Origin: Martinezella rhizogenes
GTDB lineage: Bacteria; Pseudomonadota; Alphaproteobacteria; Rhizobiales; Rhizobiaceae
Reading direction: 5' to 3'
DNA length: 64,000 nt
Assembly: GCF_000799715.1 (NCBI RefSeq)
Contig: NZ_JUHG01000016.1
Location: 62,001-126,000 of the forward strand
The notes beneath the pieces are model-generated. The model saw nothing but the letters and a program-made list of their open reading frames with translations, ran no database searches and was not told where the DNA came from. Shown here piece after piece: positions 41,501 to 50,540 of the stretch (within the stretch, counting starts at the first letter, position 1; each line of letters opens with the position of its first letter). A program made the translations under genes and the position numbers.

Positions 41501-43138
41501 CTATTCATCAACCGCGGGAGCCTTGGCGTCAATTAGCGCCACCAAAGTTTCAAGCCGGTCCGCCTCATAGGGCGGCTTCTCTGGCCGGAGACGGGAAATG
41601 CGCGGAAACCGCATGGCGACGCCGGATTTATGCCGCGTCGAGCGGTTGATCCCCTCGAAGGCGACTTCAAGGACAAAGCCGAAATCGCGGTCGGCCCGCA
41701 CTGCCCGCACAGGACCGAAACGATCGACCGTATTGTTGCGCACGAACTTGTCGAGCACTTCGAGTTCGGCATCCGTGAAGCCGAAATAGGCCTTGCCGAC
41801 CGGCACTAGCTGTTCGCCCTCCGGCGTCATCGACCAGACCCCGAAGGTGAAATCCGAATAATAGCTGGAGCGCTTGCCATGTCCGCGCTGGGCATACATC
41901 AGCACCGCATCGACGTTATAGGGATTGCGCTTCCATTTGAACCAAGGCCCCTTGGCCCGGCCGGCGAGATAGGCGCTGTCGCGGCGCTTGATCATGACGC
42001 CTTCGATGACGGGATCGGGCGGAGACGAACGCAGCTGATCGAGCTCCTCCCAGGAGGTAAAATCGACCAGCGGCGACAGATCGAAACGATCGTGTGGTGC
42101 CGCCTCGATGATCTCCTTCAGCCGCTCGCGCCGGTCGAGAAAACCACGAGCGCGCACATCTTCTTCGCCGTCGAACAGCAGGTCATAGGCGCGGATGAAG
42201 GCCGGATACTCCTCCAGCATCTTCGCTGTCACCGTCTTGCGGTTCAGCCGCTGCTGTAGGTCGGAGAAGGTGCGCGTCGGACTGTTGGAGCGCACGGTGC
42301 CGCCGATCAACAGCTCACCGTCGACGACGCCATCGAAGCTGATCGCATCGACGATATCGGGGAAAGCGCCGGAGATGTCGTCGCCCGAGCGGGAATAAAG
42401 TTTGCTCGTCGCGCCCGCCCGCGACAGCTGGACGCGGATGCCGTCCCATTTCCATTCGGCGGCAAAATCCTTCGGGTCAAGCCCCGCGAGATCGCCCTGT
42501 TCGACTGGATTGGCCAGCATGACGGAATGAAAGATCGCCGGCGTCGCCAATACCGGCCGATCGCCTTTGCCCTCCAGCCATTGGAACAGGCTTTCATAGG
42601 GCGGCTGCAACCCGTGCCACAGCGTTTCGATCTCGGTCACGTCCTTACCGCTCAGCTCCGCCAGCGCCTGCTTGGCAAGCCGTGCCGACACGCCGATCCG
42701 CAATGCGCCGGTCGCGAGCTTCATGAAGGCGAAGCGGCCCGATGTGTCCAGCTGGTCCAGCAGATCGCGAACGAAGCCGCGCACCTCGGTACGCCCCAGC
42801 GCATTCATGCGGCGCACGACCTCGCCGAGCCTCGGCTGCTCACCGGGCGGGCGGACGATATCGCTTTCCTTGTCCCAGACCAGCGAGATGGTCTCGGCGA
42901 GATCGCCGACATAATCATAGGAATAGCGGAACAGCACATCGTCCATGCGCTCCAGCACCAGTTCACGCAGCATCGCCGGCTTGACGTTACGCACTTCCAG
43001 CGTGCCCGCGATCGCGGCCAGCCCGTAACCGCGATCCGGGTCGGGCGTATCGCGGAAATAGTCGGTCAACAGCTTCAGCTTGCCGTTGCGGCTCGGCGTC
43101 AGCACCAGACGGTCGAGAAGATCAGCGAAAGCTTTCAT
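41501..43138 (-). CDS. ATP-dependent DNA ligase (cisplatin-sensitive, TIGR04120-type)
   Basis: 545 residues. N-terminal DNA-binding region, nucleotidyltransferase motif I EWKWDGIRVQ with AMP-accepting Lys230, VVDGELLI at motif III, EGVMIKRRDSAYLAGRA at motif IV and WFKWKR at motif V. The C-terminal OB domain follows. The start overlaps the last base of the exonuclease stop (TGATG), so the two are coupled. These ligases, with an exonuclease, helicase and phosphoesterase, form a DNA-repair-like module in many proteobacteria; only two partners are seen here. Confidence 0.9.
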   Translation of the reverse strand: MKAFADLLDRLVLTPSRNGKLKLLTDYFRDTPDPDRGYGLAAIAGTLEVRNVKPAMLRELVLERMDDVLFRYSYDYVGDLAETISLVWDKESDIVRPPGEQPRLGEVVRRMNALGRTEVRGFVRDLLDQLDTSGRFAFMKLATGALRIGVSARLAKQALAELSGKDVTEIETLWHGLQPPYESLFQWLEGKGDRPVLATPAIFHSVMLANPVEQGDLAGLDPKDFAAEWKWDGIRVQLSRAGATSKLYSRSGDDISGAFPDIVDAISFDGVVDGELLIGGTVRSNSPTRTFSDLQQRLNRKTVTAKMLEEYPAFIRAYDLLFDGEEDVRARGFLDRRERLKEIIEAAPHDRFDLSPLVDFTSWEELDQLRSSPPDPVIEGVMIKRRDSAYLAGRAKGPWFKWKRNPYNVDAVLMYAQRGHGKRSSYYSDFTFGVWSMTPEGEQLVPVGKAYFGFTDAELEVLDKFVRNNTVDRFGPVRAVRADRDFGFVLEVAFEGINRSTRHKSGVAMRFPRISRLRPEKPPYEADRLETLVALIDAKAPAVDE

Positions 43139-44148
43139 CAGTCGCCCTCATCTTCATAGCCGATCAGATGCAGCGGCTTGGCCGTGATGCCCTGTAATTC
43201 GCACCAGCGCACAAGGGCCTCCTCGCGCCCATGCGTGACCCAGACCTCGCCCGGCTTCAGCTCCGAGATCGTCTCGGTCAGTTCCGGCCAATCGCAATGA
43301 TCCGAGATAACCAGCGGCAGCTCGACGCCGAGTTGCTTGGCGCGCTGGCGCACCATCATCCAGCCCGAAGCAAAGGCCGGCAGGGGATCATGAAACCGCC
43401 GCGCCCAGCGATCCTGGAAAGCGGAAGGCGGGCCGACGACGATGGCGCCTTTGAAGATCGACTGATCGCGGCTTTCCACGGTTGCCGGCAACAATTCGCC
43501 AAGCGCAATTCCCTGCCCGGCATAATAGTCGCACAGGGTCTCCAGTGCGCCGTGGATATAGATCGGCCTGTCGTAGCCGGCATCGCGCAACAGCCGGATG
43601 ACGCGCTGCGCCTTGCCGAGCGCATAGGCGCCGACCAGATGGGTGCGCTCCGGAAACTGCCGGAGCGAGGCCAGCAGCTTTTCCGTCTCCGCCATCGGAT
43701 CGGGATGGTGGAAGACCGGCAGCCCGAAGGTCGCCTCGGTGATGAAGACGTCGCATGGGACCGGCACGTAAGCCGCGCAAGTCGGGTCCGGTCGCCGCTT
43801 GTAGTCGCCGGAGACGACAATGCGCAGCCCATCCTTCTCCACCGCGATCTGCGCGGAACCGAGCACATGACCGGCCGGATGGAACCGCACCTTCACATCG
43901 TTGATGATCACTTCCTCACTGAGGCCGACCGCCTGCTCCGATCCGGCGAAACCGCTGCCGTAGCGTATCCGCATGATATCCAGGGTCTGGCGGGTGGCGA
44001 GCACATGGGCATGGCCGGCGCGGGCATGATCGGAATGCCCATGCGTGATCAACGCCCGCTCCACCGGTCGCACCGGATCGACATAGAAGCCGCCGATCGG
44101 ACAGAACAGCCCCTCGGGGGCGGGATAAAGCAGTTGCTCCGGTTTCAT
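43138..44148 (-). CDS. Ligase-associated DNA exonuclease (MBL/beta-CASP fold)
   Basis: 336 residues. Metallo-beta-lactamase motifs: ALITHGHSDHARAGHAHV (H-x-H-x-D-H), FHPAGHVLGSAQI and VVSGDYKRRPDPT. The C-terminal beta-CASP part has PVVISDHCDWPELTET and WVTHG. The family (TIGR04122) is defined by neighbouring ATP-dependent ligase genes. It may trim DNA ends before ligation. It is upstream of the ligase, one base overlapping. Confidence 0.9.
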   Translation of the reverse strand: MKPEQLLYPAPEGLFCPIGGFYVDPVRPVERALITHGHSDHARAGHAHVLATRQTLDIMRIRYGSGFAGSEQAVGLSEEVIINDVKVRFHPAGHVLGSAQIAVEKDGLRIVVSGDYKRRPDPTCAAYVPVPCDVFITEATFGLPVFHHPDPMAETEKLLASLRQFPERTHLVGAYALGKAQRVIRLLRDAGYDRPIYIHGALETLCDYYAGQGIALGELLPATVESRDQSIFKGAIVVGPPSAFQDRWARRFHDPLPAFASGWMMVRQRAKQLGVELPLVISDHCDWPELTETISELKPGEVWVTHGREEALVRWCELQGITAKPLHLIGYEDEGD

Positions 44149-44176
44149 AGATGAAAGGATAGCGCGATTTGCGCAA

Positions 44177-44947
44177 TTATGTAGCGATCAGCGATGCTTT
44201 TCGACCGAATCCGCGTACAGGCGGCTGATCGGGCAGGTCGAAGACTAGGACATCCTCGCTATAGGGCTTCGCCTTGGCAACGACGACACCGTTCGGATCG
44301 ACGATCGCGCTGCTGCCATAACTCAGCCAGCCATCGTCATTGCTGCCGACGACATCCGATGCCATGACCCAGCACCCCGTATGCCGGGCGCATACTTGTA
44401 GGCCGGAGATGCCTGGCTTATGCCACTTCTCCGCCTTGTGCGGCCGCAGCATCAAATTGATGGGATTGCAGATCAGGCCCGCGCCCTGTCTGGCAAGCCG
44501 GGATGCCGTGTAGGGATATCTGAGATCGGCGCAGATATTGATACCAAATCGCCAATCGTCCAGCGCCCAGACCGGAAAATCCGTTCCCGGCGTACAGCCG
44601 CTTTCCAGCGGATGCGCCTTGGCATAGACCCCGATTATCCGGCCCGCCTTTACGACCATCGCGCTATTGTAGATCGCCTCCCCCCGCCGCTCGAAAAGCC
44701 CGATGATCGCCGTCGTCCTTGCCGATGCGCAGCGGCCGACCAAGGCAATCAGGGCGGGGTCATCGAGTGAGAGTGCGCGCCGCCTGGCAATGGCTTCGTC
44801 GTAGCTGTGCCCCTGAAGATAGCATTCGGGGAAAAGAGCGAGGTCGATCCCTTGTGCATCCGCCCATGCGAGGTCACGCGCAAGCACCTCGCCCACCGCA
44901 TCGACGGCGTCGAACAGTGCCAGACGTTGAAAGGCCGCGATCCGCAT
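44177..44947 (-). CDS. Carbon-nitrogen hydrolase (nitrilase superfamily), second copy
   Basis: 256 residues. Glu in LALFPECYLQGHSYD, Lys in GVYAKAHPLESG, Cys in FGINICADLRYPYTASRLARQG, the triad of the superfamily. No signal peptide. It lies 29 bases upstream of the ligase-associated exonuclease on the same strand, so all three may be co-transcribed. Different from the enzyme at 25865 (shorter and with another triad context). Substrate unknown. Confidence 0.87.
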   Translation of the reverse strand: MRIAAFQRLALFDAVDAVGEVLARDLAWADAQGIDLALFPECYLQGHSYDEAIARRRALSLDDPALIALVGRCASARTTAIIGLFERRGEAIYNSAMVVKAGRIIGVYAKAHPLESGCTPGTDFPVWALDDWRFGINICADLRYPYTASRLARQGAGLICNPINLMLRPHKAEKWHKPGISGLQVCARHTGCWVMASDVVGSNDDGWLSYGSSAIVDPNGVVVAKAKPYSEDVLVFDLPDQPPVRGFGRKASLIAT

Positions 44948-45126
44948 GGCGAAGGGCTAACATGCTTCGCGAGTCGTCCACAGAGCGGCGCGTGATTATT
45001 TCCGCGTCGGCGCGGAGGTAAACGAAGGAATAAGGCAGAAGGCTTATCGACGCATTTCCGTATCAAATCGGCACAGATACGCGTGGCATGCTTTCTGCTT
45101 CAGGAAGGCGTGTTCAGGAGTTCCAG

Positions 45127-46500
45127 ATGCTGCAGCGCCGCGCATTCATCGCCTACATCGCCGCCACGGCCGCGGCCGGCTTGCTTGCGCCGCGCAGCTT
45201 TGCTGCGCCACTCGCCAAGATCGCCGGGGCCGAAATGCGCGGGCCGATCGATGCCATCGTCTACAAGACGAAGCCGGGCACCAGCGATGTCAGGAGCGGC
45301 AAGCTGCAGGCAATGATCGACAGTGCCGCACGCGACAACCTGCCTCTCTTCCTGCCGCCTGGAAATTACAACATCTCGAACCTGACCCTGCCGGACAACA
45401 CCCGTATCAGCGGCGTGCCCGGCGCCTCGCGGCTGGTCTATAGCGGCGACGGCCATCTGATGAGCGCCGACAAGGCCAAGCGCATCGAACTCTCCGGCCT
45501 GGTGCTCGACGGCGGCAACCGCTGGCTTGCCGACTATACCGGCGGGCTGCTGCAATTTACCGGCGTCGACGAGGTGCTCATCGACAATTGCGAGATTGCC
45601 GGCAGCCGCAAGCATGCGCTGCAACTGGAGCGCTGCGGCGGGCGGATCGAGCGCAGCCGGATATCGGGTGCTGCCGATGCCGGCCTCTATTCCGTCCAGT
45701 CGGCCGGTTTGATGGTTACGGACAACACGGTCGAGGATTGCGGCAATGGCGGCATCCTCATCCACCGCTGGGACAAGGGCGAGGACGGCAGCATCGTCAC
45801 CGGCAACCGCATCGCCCGCATCGGCGCCAATGACGGCGGCACCGGCCAGAACGGCAACGGCATCAACATTTTTCGCGCGGGTGGCGTTCTCGTCTCCAGC
45901 AACCGAATCGCCGATTGCGCCTTCACCGCTGTGCGAGCCAATTCGGCATCGAACGTGCAGATATCAAGCAATCAATGCCTGCGCTCCGGCGAAACGGCGA
46001 TCTTCTGCGAGTTCGAATTCGAGGGAGCCATCGTCAGCAACAACCTGGTCGACGGGGCTGCGAACGGCATCGCGATTGCCAATTTCGACAAGGGCGGCCG
46101 GCTTGCCAGCGTCACCGGCAATATCATCCGCAACCTGTCGCTGACCGGCCCCTATCCACAGGAAAGTGGCTTCGGCATCGGCATCTCCGCCGAAGCCGAT
46201 ACGTTGATTGCCTCCAACGTTATCGAAAACGCTCCGCTCTGGGGCCTGAAACTCGGCTGGGGTCCCTATCTCCGCGATCTCGTCGCCACCGGTAACATCA
46301 TTCGCCAAACGCCGATCGGCTGCGTCGTCTCCGTCGTCGAGGGCGCAGGTTCGGCGGTGATTTCGGACAATCTGTTCCAAGAGGTGGAAAAAGGCGCGAT
46401 CATCGGCTTCCGCTGGGACAAGCCGGCGACGGGCGATTTGACGGTGAAGGGACAAGAAGAGTTTCCGCAGCTGACAATCGAGAAAAACAGGCGGGCCTAG
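45127..46500 (+). CDS. Tat-exported parallel beta-helix repeat protein (TIGR03808)
   Basis: 457 residues from ATG 45127 with CAGGAG upstream. Twin-arginine start LQRRAFIAYIAATAAAGLLAPRSFA, then a run of ~22-residue coil repeats with N-G-I, N-R-I and G-I-x-I patterns (ILIHRWDKGEDGSIVTGNRI, VLVSSNRIADCAFTAVRA) typical of right-handed beta helices such as pectate lyases. TIGR03808 proteins are conserved in rhizobia but uncharacterised; a polysaccharide-related role is only suggested by the fold. Confidence 0.85.
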   Translation: MLQRRAFIAYIAATAAAGLLAPRSFAAPLAKIAGAEMRGPIDAIVYKTKPGTSDVRSGKLQAMIDSAARDNLPLFLPPGNYNISNLTLPDNTRISGVPGASRLVYSGDGHLMSADKAKRIELSGLVLDGGNRWLADYTGGLLQFTGVDEVLIDNCEIAGSRKHALQLERCGGRIERSRISGAADAGLYSVQSAGLMVTDNTVEDCGNGGILIHRWDKGEDGSIVTGNRIARIGANDGGTGQNGNGINIFRAGGVLVSSNRIADCAFTAVRANSASNVQISSNQCLRSGETAIFCEFEFEGAIVSNNLVDGAANGIAIANFDKGGRLASVTGNIIRNLSLTGPYPQESGFGIGISAEADTLIASNVIENAPLWGLKLGWGPYLRDLVATGNIIRQTPIGCVVSVVEGAGSAVISDNLFQEVEKGAIIGFRWDKPATGDLTVKGQEEFPQLTIEKNRRA

Positions 46501-46503
46501 CCG

Positions 46504-47286
46504 CTATCTCCACTTCGGCTGCCGCCGCTCGAAGAAGGCGGCAAGCCCTTCTCTTGCCTCCTCGCTCTCCCACGCCTCCACCAGTTGCTCGATGACGCGA
46601 TCGATGAGTTCATCGGTGATCGGCATACCGAGAGAGCGAGCCAGTGCCTTTGCGCGGGCGGCTGCCTGTGGCGAGGCGGCGAGAAAATGACGGACCTCGG
46701 ATTCGACGGCATCGTCCAGCGCATCCTCGGGAACGACACGGGAGAGCAGCCCGGCGGCATGGGCCTGCCAGGCATCGATGATCTTGCCGGAAAGGAAGAG
46801 CGGCCGGGCATTCGCTTCACCGATGCGGGCGATGACATAGGGGCTGATGGTAGCCGGGATGATGCCGAGACGCACTTCCGTCAGGCCGAAGCGGGCGGTG
46901 GCTGCGGCAATCGTCATGTCGCAGACGCTCAAGATGCCGATGCCGCCGCCGAAGGCGTTGCCGTGCACCCGGGCGAGCAGCGGCTTCGGCATCTCGTTCA
47001 AAGCCTTGAACAGCATCGCCAGCCGGCGGGCTTCAACGATACGGCCGGCGCGGGTGGCGTCGAATTGGGCGCGCATCCAATCGAGATCGCCGCCGGCGCA
47101 GAAACTTGCCCCCTCGCCCGTAAGGACGACGACGCGCACGCGCTCATCGCCGCCGAGATCATGGGCCGCCGCCGTCAGGGCATCGATCATCTCGGCCGAC
47201 AAGGCGTTGTGCTTTTCCGGACGCGCTAGGGTGAGCCGGGCAACACCGCGTTCGTCGATGGCGATACGGATCGTTTGCGATGTCAT
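46504..47286 (-). CDS. liuC: Enoyl-CoA hydratase, probable methylglutaconyl-CoA hydratase
   Basis: 260 residues. Crotonase fold: RLTLARPEKHNALSAEMIDALTAAAHDLGG, GGDLDWMRAQ and the oxyanion region GNAFGGGIGILSVCDMTIAA. A Glu pair in RFGLTEVRLGIIPATISPYV follows the family. In the leucine operon it would hydrate 3-methylglutaconyl-CoA to HMG-CoA. It begins within the stop of the HMG-CoA lyase gene (4-bp overlap). Position in the operon supports the specific role, sequence alone gives the crotonase family. Confidence 0.85.
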   Translation of the reverse strand: MTSQTIRIAIDERGVARLTLARPEKHNALSAEMIDALTAAAHDLGGDERVRVVVLTGEGASFCAGGDLDWMRAQFDATRAGRIVEARRLAMLFKALNEMPKPLLARVHGNAFGGGIGILSVCDMTIAAATARFGLTEVRLGIIPATISPYVIARIGEANARPLFLSGKIIDAWQAHAAGLLSRVVPEDALDDAVESEVRHFLAASPQAAARAKALARSLGMPITDELIDRVIEQLVEAWESEEAREGLAAFFERRQPKWR

Positions 47287-48152
47287 GCGGCACTCCTGAG
47301 ACTGCGGGCGAAGGTGGCGGCGTGGGTGAGTTTCTCCTCATCAAGGCCGGTTTCGAAGCCTCGCATCGTCAGATAGTCGTGGACCGCAACGGTGTCGACA
47401 TTGCCCTTGGCGCCCGGTGCGAAAGGGCAACCGCCGAGGCCGCCGGCGGAGGCGTCGAACACCCTGAGGCCGCGTTCCAGGGCGACGGCGATGTTATCCA
47501 GCGCCCGGCCCGACGTATCGTGAAAATGGCCGGCCAGCATGGCGGCGGGAAGCTCGCCAAGCACGGCTTCCAACATCCTGTTCACCGCCTCCGGCGTGCC
47601 TCTGCCGATCGTGTCCCCCAGGCTGATCTCGTAGCAGCCGAGCCCGCCCAGCAACCCGGCAACGCTGGCGGCATTCGCCGGCGGCATGGTGCCTTCATAG
47701 GGGCATTCGACAACGCAGCTCACATAGCCGCGCAGGGGAATGCCGCGATTTCGGCACGCCTCGGCCACCGGCCGGAAGCGCTCAATGCTTTCGGCGATGG
47801 AGCAATTGATGTTGCGCATCGAAAAACTCTCAGAGGCCGAAGCGAAGATCGCCACCTCGTCGGCACCGGCCGCAAGCGCTTCCTCGAACCCTCGCCTGTT
47901 CGGCGTCAGCACCACGTATTTGATATCAGGCCTGCGTTTGATCCCGGCCATGACCTCGGCGGCATCGGCAAGCTGTGGCACCCATTTCGGGCTGACGAAA
48001 CTGGTAACCTCGATGCGCTCGAAGCCGCAGTCGGAGAGCAGATCCACCAGTTTGATCTTGTCCTGCGTCTCGATCTGCCGCTCTTCGTTCTGCAAGCCGT
48101 CTCGTGGCGCCATTTCGACGATGGTGACATGGTTGGGAGCACGATCGATCAT
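47283..48152 (-). CDS. liuE: Hydroxymethylglutaryl-CoA lyase
   Basis: 289 residues from ATG 48152. HMGL/TIM-barrel signatures: EMAPRDGLQNE (metal/catalytic), SFVSPKWVPQLAD, GDTIGRGTPEAVN and the GGLGGCPFAPGAKGNV Cys loop. It cleaves 3-hydroxy-3-methylglutaryl-CoA to acetyl-CoA and acetoacetate, the last step of leucine breakdown. Start overlaps the stop of the carboxylase alpha-subunit gene (ATGA). Confidence 0.93.
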   Translation of the reverse strand: MIDRAPNHVTIVEMAPRDGLQNEERQIETQDKIKLVDLLSDCGFERIEVTSFVSPKWVPQLADAAEVMAGIKRRPDIKYVVLTPNRRGFEEALAAGADEVAIFASASESFSMRNINCSIAESIERFRPVAEACRNRGIPLRGYVSCVVECPYEGTMPPANAASVAGLLGGLGCYEISLGDTIGRGTPEAVNRMLEAVLGELPAAMLAGHFHDTSGRALDNIAVALERGLRVFDASAGGLGGCPFAPGAKGNVDTVAVHDYLTMRGFETGLDEEKLTHAATFARSLRSAA

Positions 48153-50137
48153 TGCGTATCCTCCGGACGGAGCGACAGCAGCACCGCGCTTTCGCTGGTC
48201 TGGTCGCCTTCGCCGACATTCAGGCTTTCCACCACGCCATCGCGTGTCGCGGCCAGCGTCAGCTCCATCTTCATGGCCTCCATGACGATCAACGCCTGGC
48301 CCTTCGCCACAACGTCGCCTTCCCGCACCCGGACGATCTTGACGAGGCCGGGCATCGGCGCAATCAGCCGGTCGCCGCCGGCCGCCTCTTCCGCCCCACC
48401 GTCCAGCGGATCGGGCCAATGGAAATGATGGGTGCGGCCATCGAGGAAAAGCGTCATGCCGTGTGGCGCCCGGAAGACGGTGGCGCTCATTTGCCGGCCA
48501 TCGATCTCCACTCGGCAAATATCGTCACCACGATCGACAAGACGAACGGCGACAGAACGATCATCGACATGTACCGAGAAGAGATCCCATCCTTTCGCAA
48601 TCACGCGGCAACTCGTTTGACCGCCGCCATGATGCAAAACGACGGGACGGCTTGCCTCGCCCCAAAGCTGCCATGCGCCAAGCGACGCCCAAGGGTCATC
48701 GCTCAAGGAGCGCGTCAGACCACCCACCTCGACGATGGCGGCAATGGCGAGCGCAATATCGTCAGGCGGCTGCACCGACGTCAACGCCTCCACCTCGCGG
48801 TCGATCAGGCCCGTATCCGGATGGCCGGCGACGAAATCCGGTTGTTCGCTCAGGCGGATCAGGAAATCGAGATTGCTCGCCGTCCCCGCCACCTGCGTAT
48901 CCCGCAGCGCCCGCGTCAGCTTGCCGAGTGCCGCCTCGCGGGTCGGAGCGTGGACGATAAGCTTGGCGATCAGCGGATCGTAGTATGGCGTGATGCTGTC
49001 GCCCTGGCGCACCCCAGCATCGATGCGGGCATCGCCCTCGGGAAATCTCAGATGCGCCAGTGTGCCTGTCGCCGGTAAGAAACCGCGCGACGGATCCTCG
49101 GCGTAAAGCCGTGCCTCGAAGGCCCAGCCGTCTATCGCCAGTTCGGCTTGCGTCTTCGGCAAGGGCTCGCCGCTGGCGACCCGCAATTGCCACTCCGCCA
49201 AGTCGACGCCTGCAATCGCCTCGGTGACGGGGTGCTCGACCTGCAAGCGCGTATTCATCTCCATGAAGAAGAACCGGTCCGGCAATAGGCCCTGCGAGAC
49301 ATCGGCGATGAATTCGACGGTACCGGCGCCGCGATAGTCGATGGCGCGCGCCGCCCGCACCGCGGCTTCGCCCATGGCACTGCGCATCTCCGCTGTCATG
49401 CCGGGGGCCGGCGCCTCCTCGATCACCTTCTGGTGCCGCCGCTGAAGTGAGCAATCGCGCTCGAAGAGATGCACGACATTGCCTTGGCTGTCACCGAACA
49501 CCTGGATTTCGATGTGACGGGGCTGGATTAGATATTTCTCGATCAGCACGGCGTCATCGCCAAAAGCCGATTTCGCCTCGCGCCTTGCCGCCTCCAACGC
49601 CGCCGCGAAATCCTCCGGCCGGTCGACGCGGCGCATGCCCTTGCCGCCGCCGCCAGCCCGCGCCTTGATCAGGACTGGAAAGCCGATCTCCGCCGCCCGC
49701 TTGGCGAGAAAGCCCGCATCCTGCTTGTCGCCGTGATAGCCGGGGACGACCGGCACACCGGCTTTCTCCATGAGCGCCTTGGCCGCATCCTTGAGGCCCA
49801 TGGCCCGGATGGAAGCGGGCGATGGGCCGATGAAGGTCAGTCCGGCCGCTTCAATGGCCTCGGCGAAATCGGCATTTTCCGAAAGAAAGCCATAGCCCGG
49901 ATGGATGGCTTCAGCGCCGGATCGCTGTGCGGCCGCGATGATCCGCTCCTTCGAAAGATAGCTCTCGCTGGCGGTGGACGCCCCGATATGGATCGCTTCA
50001 TCGGCAAGCGCCACATGCAGAGCACCGACATCGGCGTCGGAATAAACGGCGACCGTGCGGATGCCCATGCGCCTTGCCGTCCGGATGATCCGGCAGGCGA
50101 TTTCTCCGCGATTGGCGATCAATATCTTCGAAAACAT
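48149..50137 (-). CDS. liuD: Methylcrotonyl-CoA carboxylase alpha subunit (biotin-containing)
   Basis: 662 residues from ATG 50137. Biotin carboxylase domain (KILIANRGEIACRII, ATP-grasp GGGGKGMR, EMNTRLQVEHPVTE), a BCCP-linking region and the biotinyl lysine motif EAMKMELTL near residue 622. It carboxylates biotin for the beta subunit. In this operon the partner at 50541 makes 3-methylglutaconyl-CoA. A propionyl-CoA carboxylase is the alternative, but the neighbours argue for leucine use. Confidence 0.9.
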   Translation of the reverse strand: MFSKILIANRGEIACRIIRTARRMGIRTVAVYSDADVGALHVALADEAIHIGASTASESYLSKERIIAAAQRSGAEAIHPGYGFLSENADFAEAIEAAGLTFIGPSPASIRAMGLKDAAKALMEKAGVPVVPGYHGDKQDAGFLAKRAAEIGFPVLIKARAGGGGKGMRRVDRPEDFAAALEAARREAKSAFGDDAVLIEKYLIQPRHIEIQVFGDSQGNVVHLFERDCSLQRRHQKVIEEAPAPGMTAEMRSAMGEAAVRAARAIDYRGAGTVEFIADVSQGLLPDRFFFMEMNTRLQVEHPVTEAIAGVDLAEWQLRVASGEPLPKTQAELAIDGWAFEARLYAEDPSRGFLPATGTLAHLRFPEGDARIDAGVRQGDSITPYYDPLIAKLIVHAPTREAALGKLTRALRDTQVAGTASNLDFLIRLSEQPDFVAGHPDTGLIDREVEALTSVQPPDDIALAIAAIVEVGGLTRSLSDDPWASLGAWQLWGEASRPVVLHHGGGQTSCRVIAKGWDLFSVHVDDRSVAVRLVDRGDDICRVEIDGRQMSATVFRAPHGMTLFLDGRTHHFHWPDPLDGGAEEAAGGDRLIAPMPGLVKIVRVREGDVVAKGQALIVMEAMKMELTLAATRDGVVESLNVGEGDQTSESAVLLSLRPEDTQ

Positions 50138-50146
50138 CAACAGATC

Positions 50147-50530
50147 CTATTGCGCGGCAATGACCTCGACTTCGAGCAGCCATGCGGTGTCGAAAATGCC
50201 AGCGATCACCACCGTCATCGCCGGAGCAAGCGAGCCCAGATATTCGCTGCGGATCTCGCGGTTCTCGAGCGTGTGGTGACGATCGACGAGATAGGTGGTG
50301 ACCTTGACGATATCGGTCTTGCCCATGCCGGCGGCCTTGAGCTGGGCATCGACATTGAGCCAGACCTGCCGGGCCTGCGCCTGAAACCCCTCGGGAAGCG
50401 CATCGTCGGCGGTCGTCGGAATCTGGCCGCTGACGAACAGCAGTTTCTGGAAATTCTCGAGCTTCACCGCCTGGGCGTAGCCGCCGCGCGGCTGGGGGGC
50501 GTTCTTGGCATTAATAGCGTCGCGTTTCAT
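50147..50530 (-). CDS. RidA family protein
   Basis: 127 residues from ATG 50530, AGGAGATTG upstream. RidA/YjgF fold: GGYAQAVKLENFQKLLFVSGQIP, QVWLNVDAQLKAAG, VKVTTYLVDRHH. The canonical Arg that binds the substrate carboxylate is expected near the C-terminus (the IRSEYLGS and EVEVIAAQ regions), not clearly seen. RidA deaminates reactive enamines from amino acid metabolism. Its insertion between the two carboxylase subunit genes (10- and 9-bp gaps) is unusual and suggests a link with branched-chain intermediates. Confidence 0.85.
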   Translation of the reverse strand: MKRDAINAKNAPQPRGGYAQAVKLENFQKLLFVSGQIPTTADDALPEGFQAQARQVWLNVDAQLKAAGMGKTDIVKVTTYLVDRHHTLENREIRSEYLGSLAPAMTVVIAGIFDTAWLLEVEVIAAQ

Positions 50531-50540
50531 CTCAATCTCC

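Noticed and set aside
47283..48518. HMG-CoA lyase frame extended to 411 residues
   Set aside because: The extra ~122 residues lie over the carboxylase alpha-subunit gene in another frame. The start at 48152 overlaps the carboxylase stop and matches the family N-terminus.
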